Of a stretch of DNA of 64,000 nucleotides, positions 17,665 through 28,400 are shown one piece after another. Every line of letters starts with the position of its first letter. Positions within the stretch are counted from its first letter, which is position 1. The DNA is taken from NCBI RefSeq assembly GCF_025133575.1, contig NZ_CP104011.1, positions 5,650,965 to 5,714,964 of the forward strand. The letters run 5' to 3'. Source of the stretch: Pseudomonas sp. GCEP-101. GTDB taxonomy: Bacteria > Pseudomonadota > Gammaproteobacteria > Pseudomonadales > Pseudomonadaceae. The position numbers and the translations under genes are program-made. Below the pieces are notes generated by a model that did not search any database, had not been told where the DNA came from, and saw nothing but the letters and a program-made list of their open reading frames with translations.

Positions 17665-17819
17665 TTTTCGCAGGCGCGGGGAACACGGGCTGTTACGCAA
17701 CATCTCGCAGGGCCGCCGGAGCACTGATCAATGAGGATCGACGTGAACGGCAGTTGCCTTTAGCCCGCGACAGGAATCGCCGGAAGCGTCCGACCGCATC
17801 CGGCAACGCTTGCGCAGTA

Positions 17820-17853
17820 CATATGGAAATCCGTATATTCGGTTTTCCATATG
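17820..17853. promoter_or_regulatory. 34-bp palindromic ArsR operator overlapping the ars promoter
   Basis: CATATGGAAA and TTTCCATATG form the ends of a 34-bp palindrome with only two mismatched base pairs; the centre is CCG-TATATT-CGG-like. A promoter TTGCGC (17810-17815), 18-bp spacer, TATATT (17834-17839) places the -10 box in the centre of the operator, so bound ArsR would block polymerase. The arsR start is 14 bp downstream. The preceding 155 bp after chrA contain nothing recognisable. Confidence 0.8.
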
Positions 17854-17866
17854 TGCGGTACAGACC

Positions 17867-18214
17867 ATGATCACCCCACCCGACGTCTTCAAGAGCCTGG
17901 CCGACGAGACCCGGGCTCGCGCCACCCTGCTCATCGCCAGCCTGGGCGAACTCTGCGTGTGCGAGCTGATGTGTGCGCTGGACGACAGCCAGCCGAAGAT
18001 CAGCCGTCACCTGGCCCAGCTGCGCGGCAGTGGCCTGCTGCTGGATCGCCGCCAGGGCCAGTGGGTGTATTACCGCCTCAACCCCGACCTGCCCGCCTGG
18101 GTACACGCGATGCTGCAGCTCACCCTGCAGGCCAATGCGCAATGGCTGGCCGACAACACCCTCCGCCTGCAGAACATGGACGGTCGCCCCGTCCGTGACG
18201 CCGCCTGCTGCTGA
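17867..18214 (+). CDS. arsR: ArsR-family arsenic-responsive repressor
   Basis: 115 aa winged-helix repressor that releases DNA on binding As(III)/Sb(III). ATG 17867 gives MITPPDVFKSLADETRARATLLI, the standard start; an in-frame ATG at 17810 would initiate before the operator and is rejected. The metal site is the Cys-rich helix ELCVCELMC with Cys30, Cys32 and Cys36, followed by the recognition helix QPKISRHLAQLRGSGLLLDRRQGQWVYYRL. A C-terminal Cys-Cys (AACC) is an additional thiol pair, common in ArsR of this group. First gene of arsRBC, 21 bp before arsB. Confidence 0.95.
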   Translation: MITPPDVFKSLADETRARATLLIASLGELCVCELMCALDDSQPKISRHLAQLRGSGLLLDRRQGQWVYYRLNPDLPAWVHAMLQLTLQANAQWLADNTLRLQNMDGRPVRDAACC

Positions 18215-18235
18215 TCCCTTCCGAGCGAGTTTCCG

Positions 18236-19519
<1,284 letters not shown>

Positions 19520-19546
19520 CGTCCGCATTCAGCCAGGGAGACCTCC

Positions 19547-20017
19547 ATGCGAGTCCTGTTCATGTGCACGGCCAACAGCTGCCGCAGCATCCTCTCCGAA
19601 GCGCTGTTCAACCACCTGGCGCCGGAAGGCTTCGAGGCGGTCAGTTCCGGCAGCTTCCCCAGGGGCCAGGTGCTGCCGCGCAGCCTCACCACCCTGCAGC
19701 AGGCCGGCATCTCCATCGCAGGCTTGAGCAGCAAGGGTAACGACGCCTTCGAGGGCACCCCGCCGGACATCGTCATCACCGTCTGCGACAAGGCCGCCGG
19801 CGAAGCCTGCCCGGCGTACTTCGGCCCGGCGCTGAAATCCCACTGGGGGTTGGAAGACCCGTCCGATGTGGTCGGCGACGAGGCCGTCATCGACGCCGCC
19901 TTCCGTGCCACGCTGGCGCGCATCGAGCAGCGCTGCCGGGCCTTCTTCGCCCTCCCCTTCGACACCCTCGGCCGTGACGAACTCAGGCGCGAACTGGATC
20001 GTATCGGCGCGCTCTGA
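19547..20017 (+). CDS. arsC: Arsenate reductase ArsC, low-molecular-weight phosphatase type
   Basis: 156 aa. The catalytic P-loop CTANSCR (Cys7 to Arg13) and the second redox pair Cys80/Cys88 (TVCDKAAGEACP) identify the thioredoxin-coupled LMW-PTPase-type enzyme that reduces As(V) to As(III) for export by ArsB. HWGLEDPSDVVGDE (from about residue 99) is the typical substrate-loop region. AGGGAG precedes the ATG. Downstream comes a degraded arsH. Confidence 0.94.
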   Translation: MRVLFMCTANSCRSILSEALFNHLAPEGFEAVSSGSFPRGQVLPRSLTTLQQAGISIAGLSSKGNDAFEGTPPDIVITVCDKAAGEACPAYFGPALKSHWGLEDPSDVVGDEAVIDAAFRATLARIEQRCRAFFALPFDTLGRDELRRELDRIGAL

Positions 20018-20029
20018 GCAGGAGGAACC

Positions 20030-20204
20030 CTGTCCGAGCCACTGCCCAACCCCGACCTCTCGCTGTTCGACCTGCCGCCAGCGGCAACCCGCAGCAGCGG
20101 GCACACGCCGCGCATCCTGCTGCGTGACCGCCAGGAGTTTCTGGTAGATCGTTATTCCGAAAGCCGAGCAGCTTTCCGCCCGCATGAACCAGCGCTCGAT
20201 CTGA
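20030..20204 (+). pseudogene. arsH: arsH remnant with large internal deletion
   Basis: A good Shine-Dalgarno (AGGAGGA, 20020-20026) leads to CTG TCC GAG, and the reading LSEPLPNPDLSLFDLPPA..HTPRILL matches the ArsH N-terminus (about 29 residues). It then jumps to RDRQEFLVDRYSE, the ArsH C-terminal region, and after a +1 shift to AEQLSARMNQRSI-stop (20202-20204), the exact ArsH end. About 170 of roughly 235 codons are missing, and a smaller deletion near DRYSE breaks the frame. ArsH is an NADPH-FMN reductase that oxidises trivalent organoarsenicals; this copy cannot be functional. Homology is recalled from family sequences, not searched. Confidence 0.78.
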
Positions 20205-20211
20205 GGTCATC

Positions 20212-20757
20212 ATGACAATCGAAATCCGAGAAGCCCGCCCCGAGGACGCTGCAGCGATCCAGGCGATCTACGCCCCTATCGTGGCCGGCACGGCGATCTC
20301 CTTCGAGGAGGTACCGCCGACCGTCGAGGAGATGCGGCAGCGCATCGTCACGACCCGGCAGAGCTACCCGTACCTTGTCGCGGAGCGCGATGGCCGCCTG
20401 GTTGGCTACGCCTACGCCAGCCAGCACCGCGCGCGTGCAGCCTACCGCTGGGCAGTGGATGTGACCGTCTACATCGCGGAGAGCGCGCGCCGCGCCGGGG
20501 TTGGCCGCAGCCTCTACAGCGCGCTGCTTCCCATACTCGCCAAGCAGGGATTCAACGCCGCCTATGCCGGCATCGCGCTGCCCAACGCGGGTAGCGTTGG
20601 CCTCCATGAGCACCTGGGCTTCCAGCACATCGGCACCTTCCCGCAGGTCGGTTTCAAGCTGGGCCAGTGGCACGACGTGGGTTACTGGCGCCTGGCGCTG
20701 GGTACACCGGACAACCCGCCCGCAGACCCTCGCCGCTACCCGGAAATAGCCGGCTGA
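20212..20757 (+). CDS. arsN1: ArsN1-type GNAT N-acetyltransferase (arsinothricin/phosphinothricin)
   Basis: 181 aa, full-length GNAT fold: IEIREARPEDAAAIQAIYAPIVAGTAISFEEVPPTVEEM is the hallmark of phosphinothricin/arsinothricin acetyltransferases, followed by the acetyl-CoA loop ESARRAGVGRSLYSALL (residues about 87-103), GIALPNAGSVGLHEHLGFQHIGTFPQVGFKLGQWHDVGYW. Members next to ars genes acetylate the organoarsenical antibiotic arsinothricin or its glutamine-synthetase-inhibitor analogues. It begins 8 bp after the arsH remnant and forms the end of the ars operon. Confidence 0.85.
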   Translation: MTIEIREARPEDAAAIQAIYAPIVAGTAISFEEVPPTVEEMRQRIVTTRQSYPYLVAERDGRLVGYAYASQHRARAAYRWAVDVTVYIAESARRAGVGRSLYSALLPILAKQGFNAAYAGIALPNAGSVGLHEHLGFQHIGTFPQVGFKLGQWHDVGYWRLALGTPDNPPADPRRYPEIAG

Positions 20758-20830
20758 ATGCCTGCCCTGGGGCGCACGCAGCCACCGGACGTGACATAAC
20801 CGACGCACTGTACTGACCCTGAACAGGCAA

Positions 20831-20866
20831 CAGGCGCGTCAACGGCCCCGGAGACTGACGCGCCTG
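20831..20866. terminator. Inverted repeat between convergent genes, probable bidirectional terminator
   Basis: CAGGCGCGTCA (20831-20841) pairs perfectly with TGACGCGCCTG (20856-20866), an 11-bp stem with a 14-nt loop. It lies between the convergent acetyltransferase and tolC-like genes. There is no long T-run, so efficiency is uncertain. Confidence 0.55.
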
Positions 20867-20882
20867 GCGGAATGCGCCGCTG

Positions 20883-22370
20883 CTACTCCACCTTGCCGCT
20901 ATCGAGCTGGCGCTCCTTCTCGGCCAGGCCGTTGGCGAGGGTGCTCAGCCGGGTGTCGGGAGCGTTGGTCGGAAGAGGGTCGACGCCAGCGGAGGCGAAC
21001 ACCTGGCCGTAGCTGTTGCGCAGTTCGGCGTAGGCCAGGTCTCGACGAAGGTCAGCCTGCAGCGCGTTGAGTTCACCCTGGATCAGATCCAGTTCACCGA
21101 TGCCCTGGGCCTGCCGGCGATTGCGCAGTTGGCCGACGATTTCGTTGTCCAGGCTGGCCAGCTCCTGCGTCGTGACGAATTGACGCCGCGCTTCGTTGTA
21201 GTTGGCATTGGCCACGTAGAGCTGCGCCAGGATGGCCATGGACATGGCCTGGCGACGCGCCACGTTGACGTCCTCGCCGGCCTTGGCGACATCGATGGCC
21301 GCCGGGGCCGAGAGCACGTTGAACAGGTTCCAGGTGACCTTCACGCCGTAGTCGGCCCAGCGGTTGTTGACCAGGAAGCTGTTGGAGTCGTAGTGCCCGC
21401 CGGCGGAGAATTCCAGGCCCGGCAGCAGGCGCAGCATGGCCTTGCGGGTTTCCGCAGCGCTGATGCGTGCCTGGTAGTCCTGCTCGCGCAGTTCCGGGCG
21501 GCTGGCCAGGGCTTGCTGTTCCAGTTGCTCCAGGCCCACCTTCAGCTCCGGCACGTCATAGCCTTCCGGCGCGGCCAGGGTCAGTTCGGTGCCCAGCGGC
21601 AGGTTGATCAGGGTGGCCAGCTCGGTCTTGGCCAGCGACAGCGCGCGACGTTGTTCCTCCAACTGGCGGCTGGCCTCGATCAGGGCACGCTGGTAGCCCA
21701 GCGCCTGGACCGGGTCGCCGATACGCTGCTGGCTCATCTGCTGGCTGTCCTTGCGCGCGCCGTCGACCCGCGCCATCAGCGCATCGATACGGTCGAGGAG
21801 ACGTTGCGCAGCGACCGCGCGCCAGTACGCCGAGCGCACGTCCTGGATGATGGTCTGCACCACCTTGCGCCGACGCTCCTGGACGATCAGGCGCTGGTCG
21901 GCCTGCTGCTTGGCGCTGACATAGCTGACACCGAAGTCCAGCACGTTCCACACCATGGTCAGGTCGGCGACGTCGCGGTCGCGGTCCTGGGAGGTAGAGG
22001 GTTCCAGCGACTGGGTATTGGTCAGCACACTCTGGCTGCTGGAAGCGCTCTGGTTGTTGCGCCCGGCGTAACCCGCCTCGAGCGCCATGCGCGGCAGCAT
22101 GTCGAAGGTGGCGAGATCGAGTTGCCGGCGCGACAGCGCCTCCTCCATCACCTTCAGGCGAGACTCGAGGTTGTACTTGACCGCACGGGCCATGGCTTCG
22201 TGCAGGGTCAGCGGGCCGCTGAGCGGCTCCTGATCCTTGAACATCGCCCGCAGGTCGTCGCGGGCACGCTGCTCGCTGACGCTGCGATCGATGGGTTGCG
22301 TGGTGACGGCGCAGCCGGACACGGCAAGCGCCAACAGGCTGATCCCTAGCAAGGTCGTTTGTTTTTTCAT
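20883..22370 (-). CDS. TolC-family outer-membrane efflux lipoprotein
   Basis: 495 aa outer-membrane channel subunit. A lipoprotein signal ends in LAVSGC with lipidated Cys20. The mature chain has the duplicated long-helix pattern of TolC-like factors: LTLHEAMARAVKYNLESRLKVMEEALSRRQLD (55-86), DLTMVWNVLDFGVSYVSAKQQ, RPELREQDYQARISAAETRKAMLRLLPGLEFSAGGHYDSNSF, WNLFNVL. Last gene downstream of the adhesin (62-bp gap), so it would be the exit duct for that protein, partnered with the adaptors encoded at 33101-37293. No transporter ATPase is encoded nearby. Confidence 0.92.
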   Translation of the reverse strand: MKKQTTLLGISLLALAVSGCAVTTQPIDRSVSEQRARDDLRAMFKDQEPLSGPLTLHEAMARAVKYNLESRLKVMEEALSRRQLDLATFDMLPRMALEAGYAGRNNQSASSSQSVLTNTQSLEPSTSQDRDRDVADLTMVWNVLDFGVSYVSAKQQADQRLIVQERRRKVVQTIIQDVRSAYWRAVAAQRLLDRIDALMARVDGARKDSQQMSQQRIGDPVQALGYQRALIEASRQLEEQRRALSLAKTELATLINLPLGTELTLAAPEGYDVPELKVGLEQLEQQALASRPELREQDYQARISAAETRKAMLRLLPGLEFSAGGHYDSNSFLVNNRWADYGVKVTWNLFNVLSAPAAIDVAKAGEDVNVARRQAMSMAILAQLYVANANYNEARRQFVTTQELASLDNEIVGQLRNRRQAQGIGELDLIQGELNALQADLRRDLAYAELRNSYGQVFASAGVDPLPTNAPDTRLSTLANGLAEKERQLDSGKVE

Positions 22371-22432
22371 CCCTGGCCGTCCCCCTCGTTACGGCTTCGT
22401 TCTTGTGCTTCTTCTACTGAGCGATGTGGTGA

Positions 22433-25400
22433 TCAGGATGCGTCGCGGCCATGGGCGACTTGCCCCAGCGCCCAGGCCAGCTCGCGCACGGGTTGTTGTT
22501 CGGATTCGTGGATCTGCTGCAGTTGCTGCGCCAGGCTCGGCGCGCCGAAGATGCCGCGGATACCCTGGTCGATGTCTGCGCCGCGGCGCTCGAAGGCTTT
22601 CAGCGGCTGGCTCTGGTCGAAGCCGTCGCGGCTGAACATGCTCGCCAGCGTACTGCTGCCGAAGACGCCGCCATCGCCGCCGCCGAAGCCGAGGAAGCCC
22701 TTGCCGCTGCCATCGCCAACGCTGGAATCGCCAAATACCTGGGCGATGAAGCTCTGCGACGGTGCGCCGTTCTGGATGAAGATTTGCCCCAGCGGCGGCA
22801 GGCCGCCTACGCCTTCAGGCTGGAACAGCGACGGCGGGATCACCGGCGAGCTGGTCAGCGGCTGTCCCACCACCGGTACCGCCGGCTGCAGCGGCGCGCG
22901 CGGCGGCTCGGGCACGACCGGAGCCTCCACGCGGAACTGCGGATCGCCATCGGACAGCGAGCCGATCACATAGCTGTCGCCGCGCAAGGCGTTGGCCAAC
23001 GCATTGCCCGCCGCGTCACTGATTCCGCCGGCGTTGACCGCCAGGCCCAGGCTGCCCTGCCCGCTCACGCTGCCAACGGTCACTTGGTAGGTACGTGCGT
23101 CCAGCTGCACGACGGAAACAATGCTGCCCTTGGCGGAATTGCTGGTGAGCAGGGAGAAGTCGCCGGCATCGACGCCGCTGACGTCCTCGTCGAAGGTCAC
23201 CCGGAAGTTCACCGTGCTCGCGCCGGTGGGCGTCGGGTCCAGCCGCACGACGCCGGTGGCGGTGGGCGCGCGGGTATCCACCAGGACGCCATGGCTGTCG
23301 CCGATGCCGTTCAGGGACGTATCGAGCGCGTTGCCGGTGGCGTCGCGCAGGGAACCACCGTTGGCGGAAAGCCCGCTGACCTGGATGCCGTCGGCGTCGT
23401 TGTCGCCGGCCTGGACGGTGTAGCGGAACACCAGGCTGTTGCTGCCCGAGCCGCTGACGTAGTCGGCGTAGACAGTGCGTCCGCCCATGTCGATGGCCAG
23501 CGTCGGCGAGCCATCGACCACCACGGCTTCGCTGGTTTGCACCACGAAGTCGAGGGTATCGCCCGCGTTGTTGAGGCTGCCCGCAGGCACGCTGACCGCG
23601 GTAACGGTGGGTGCATCGCGGTCGACGCTGTACACGGGGCCTGCCAGTCCTCCGCTGAGGGCATTGCCCGCCCTGTCGACAATGCCGGTGGCGCTGCCGT
23701 TGAGGCTTAACCCCAGGGTGCCGGTCCCCGAGACGCCGCTGACAGCGATCTGGTAGGTGCGCGCGTCGATCTGCTGCAGGCCGCTCAGGCTACCCGCAGC
23801 GGTACCGGTGCCGACCAGGGTGAAGTCGCTCAGGTCGACGCCACTGACGCCTTCGCTGAAGGTCACGGTGTAGCGCACGCTGCCGGCATTGGTCGGCGTC
23901 GGATCCAGGGTGACGATGGCGCTGGGCATCGGCGCCACGGTGTCGACGATGACACCACTGGTCGAGCCGACATTGTTCAGCGTCAGGTCCATGCTGTTGC
24001 CGACGGCATCGCGCAGCGTGGCGCCGTTGGCCGACAATCCGCTTACGCTGATGCCGTCGGCGTCGTTGTCGCCAGCCTGGACGGTGTACTGGAAGACGAG
24101 CGTCGACGTGCCGGAACCGGCGACGAAGTCGGCGAATACCGTGTGGCCGCCGATATCCAGGGACAACCGCGGGGCACCGTTGACCAGCACGGCTTCGCTG
24201 GTGTTGACCACGAAGGTCAGGGTATCGCCGGCGTTGTAGGGAACGCCCACCGGCACACTGACGCTGCTGACCGTGGGCGCCACGGCATCGACCAGCACGC
24301 CGCTGGTGTTGCCCACACTGTTCAGAACGGGAACGAGATCGTTGCCGGCGGCATCGCGCAGGGTGCCCCCGCTGGCCTGGATGGACGAGCCGAGGCTGAT
24401 GCCGTCGCCATCGCGATGACCGTTGGCGACCACCAGGCGGAACGTCAGGGCGCTGGTGCCGCTGCCGCTCAGGTACTGCGCGAGCGCAGTGCCGCCGTTG
24501 TCCAGCGTCACGGTGAGGTGCGGTATGCCGCCGCTGGTGTCCACCGTGACGTTCTCGCTGAAGTTGACGACGAAGTCGAGGTTCTGCCCCGCCACGTAGG
24601 TGCCATTGGCCGGCACGCTGACGCTGGTGACCGTGGGCGCCACGCCGTCGACGACCAGGGCGGCACGGCTCGCCAGGCTGTCGCTGTCGGCCAGGCCGGG
24701 CAGCGTGAGAAACGCCATGTCGCTCGTGCCGTTGCGGATCTGCGAACCATTGAGCGACAGCGCGCTGGTGCTCGCGTAGTTGAGGTCGGCGCTCAGATCA
24801 CCGGCCTGCACGACATAGAGGAACGTGAGGGTGTTGCTGCCGCTGCCACTGGCGTAGATGGCGCTGCGATCGATAGCGCCGGTCTCCAGCAGCAGAGTCG
24901 GTATACCGCCGCTGGTGTCGACGAAGACGCTCTGGTCGAACTGGACCTGGATCTGGATCTGATCGCCGACCCTGTAGCTGCCGTCGGGCGAGCTGGTGGC
25001 GACGCCGAGAACCCGGGGATTGGGCTGCTCGACCGAAATCTGGACGGTGTCGGTGTCGCTCTTGGCGCCGCCGGCCCCGGACAGGCCCAGGTCGTTGCTG
25101 ACGATCTGCAGCGACGCAGTACCGAAATAGCCCGCCGTTGGCTGGTACGTCAGGCCGTTGAGGGCCGCGTTGATATCGGCCAGGGTGCCGCTGAAGGTCA
25201 TGGTGGCGTCGCCGGTGCCGGAGCCCACCACAAACACCAGGCCGCTGATGCCGCCCAGCGAGATCAGTCCGTTCTGGGCGGTGAGGGTCACCTGCATCAC
25301 GCCGCCACCGGCATCCACGTCGCTGATGGAGATCGCATTGCCCTGCCCTGCGCTGAAGACCAGGGTGCCGTCGCGCAGCACGGTCTGGGTCGCGGGAATG

Positions 25401-28400
25401 CTGTTCACCGGGGCGTCGTTCACCGCGCTGATGGCCAGGTTGAAGGTGGCCGACGAATTCTTGGCGCCGCCAGTACCGGTATTGCCGTTGTCATCGAGGC
25501 TCACCGTCACGGTGACGGTGCCCGAGGCATTGGCGGCGGAAAGGTAGCTCACCGCGCCGCTGGCGACGAAGGCGTTGATATCGCTCAGGGTGCCGCTGAG
25601 CACCAGTTGGCTGGTGCCCGAGCCCGTCAGCGTCACGCCGGCGCCTGCAAACGCGCTGAAGGTTCCGTTGCCGACGGGTACGCCGAAGGTCGCCTGGACC
25701 ACGCCCGACCCGGCATCGATATCGCTGAAGCTGATGCCACTCAGCACCAGCGGCACATCCTCGCTGGCGAACACCGGGAACAACGGCACCACGGGGGCGT
25801 TCGGTGCATCGTTCACCGCATTGACCTGCAATGTCAGGGTGCCGCTGTCAGTCCTCGCCGGCCCACCGCTGTTGCCCAGGTCACTGATGGTGACACTCAA
25901 GGTGAGGTTGCCGTTGAAGTTCGCCGCCGGCGAGTAGGTCAGGTTCTGCCCGGCGAGGTAGGCGTTGATGTCGGCGACTCGGCCGGTGAGGATCACGATG
26001 TTCGCCGCCGCGGTGGCGACGACGCCGCCGCTGCTCGCCGCTGAAAGGGTGCCGTTGCCCGCCGGAAGCGTGAAGGTGACCTCCACGTTGCTGGCACCCG
26101 CATCGACGTCGGAGACGCTGATGCCGGTAATGGCGCCGGAAACGTCCTCGTCGAGGCTGATCACAGCGGGCAGGCTGAGTTGCGGAGCATCGTTGACGGC
26201 GGTCACCGTCACCGTGCGCGTGGCCGCCGTGCTGTCTAGCTCGCCGTCGTTCACGCTGAAGCTGATGGTGCGGGTGGCAGTGTTCGGGGTCTCCGAGCCG
26301 TTGCTGTAGGTCACCGAACGCAGCGCGGCCTGCCATTGTGCGAGGCTGGCGCCGCTGGCGGAGGAAAGCGTCAGCACGCCGGTTGCGGTGTTGTAGCTGC
26401 CACTGATATCGCCCATGGTGGCCGGATTATTGAGGAAACCCAGCACATCCTCGGCGCTGATGAAGTTGCCGGAGATACGCACCGCAGCACTGGAGAGCAG
26501 TGGCGAATCGCTGTCCGACACGGTCAGACCGCTATCGACCACCACCGGGGTGGAAGCCACGTTCTCCCCTTCGACGAAAGCCGCACTCCCCCCGCTGCTG
26601 GTGACCAGCGGAGGATCGTTGACCGCGACGACCGTAATGCTGGCGGTGTCGATGGCCGCGGAGAACGGCGTGCTGCCGCCGCTGCTGGAAACATCGACCC
26701 TGCTGCCCTGCTGGCCGGCCGTGCTGCCACTCTGGTCCCAGGCCTTGAAGGTGAAGGTGGCATAGGTGCCGTGGACGCCATCGGGCACGAAGCGCACGCG
26801 GTCGTTGCTGCGCAGTAGCAACGCCGAGGCAGTGGAAACCGCACCGACGTCCTGCCAGCTCGCACCAGCGTTCAGACTGTACTGCCAGGTGCCGGCAACG
26901 CCCGGGTCCACCCCGGTGATGGCAATGCCCTGCACCGCGCCCGCGTCCACGTCGCTGACGTGGCCGTTGATGAGACTGGTAACCGCCTGCCCGACATGGT
27001 TCACAACGCTGTCGGGAATGCTGTTGAGCGCCGGGTTGGAAGGGGTCAACAGGGGCGCATCGTTGACGCTGCTGACGCTGATCGTTGCCTGCGCAACCCC
27101 CGTCGAGAACGCCGTGCTGCCGCCATTGCTGCTGGTATCCGCGGTGGAGCGAATGCCGTTGATGGAGGCGGTCCCAGCGCTCTGGTCCCAGGCGCGGAAG
27201 GTCAGTGCGGCCGCCCCGCCGTTGGCGCCATCGGGTACATAACGAAGCTGCGTACCGCCCGCCAGCAGCAGCGCGCTGGAACTGGACAGCGCGCCGACAT
27301 CGGTCCAGGTCACGCCGTCGGTGGAGTATTGCCAGGCGCCGTTGCCGCTGCTGGCCGTCAGGGCGATACCGGCGCTGGGGCCGTCGCCGTCGCCGTAGCT
27401 GACGCCAGCCAGCAGGCTGCTGACCGTGACCGCCTGGGAGCTGGTGTCTTCGTCGGTAGCCGCCCAGGTATAGGGGCCGCCGGACAGAGTCGGGGCGTCG
27501 TTCACCGCGGTCAGCGATACCTGCGCGGTGGCTACGTTGGAAGCCAGGCCGCCGCTGTCCTTGACGCTGAAGTTGATCTGCCGCGTCTGGTCGGAACCGC
27601 CGAAGGTGGGATCGTCCGAAGAAGACGAATAGCTCACCGAGCGCAAGACGGCCTGCAGCTCGGCCGGCGTGCCGCTGCCGCTGACCACCATCACGCCGGT
27701 GCCGCTGTTGTAGCTGGCGGAGAAGCCAGCAGATGTGACCACCGACAGGATATCGCCAGGGCGGAAATCGCTGATGCTGACCGTGGCCTCCTGCAGGGCC
27801 GGGCTGTCGACGTCGGCCACCACCAGCGTGCTCATCAGCACCGCGGAGCCGCCCTCGGTGTAACTGACGGTGCTGTTGCCAGGGCTCAGCGTCGGCGCAT
27901 CATTCACCGCGAGAACGGCGACGTTCGACGTGATGCTCGGCGACGCGCTGTTGTTGTTCGGCCCGCTGTCCGTCACCGTCAGGAGGGTCACGGCGCGGGT
28001 GGCGTTACCCGGGTTATCGCTGCTGTTGCGGTAGGTGATGGCGTCGATCAGTTGCGCCATCTGCGTATTGTCCCGCGACAGTCCGCTGAGAACCACCTGC
28101 GCGGTACCACCGGAGAGCGTCACGCTGTAGTTGCCGATGCCGGCGATGGAACCACTGTTGCCATTGTTCAGCGCGACGTCGACGCCGCCGATGTTCAGGA
28201 TTTCGCTGGCACCGTTGCTCACGTTGGTCACCCGCAGCGTCATGCCGGTGAAGGTCTCGCCAGCATCGTTGCTCGCGGCCACAACGCCGCTGAACAGGTC
28301 CACGGCCGTGCCGTTCTCGGTGAAGCTGGGGTTGCCGGCGGTGGCGGTCACCATCGGTGCGTGGCTCGGCGGGACGGAGTCGCCGGCGAAACTGTCGATG

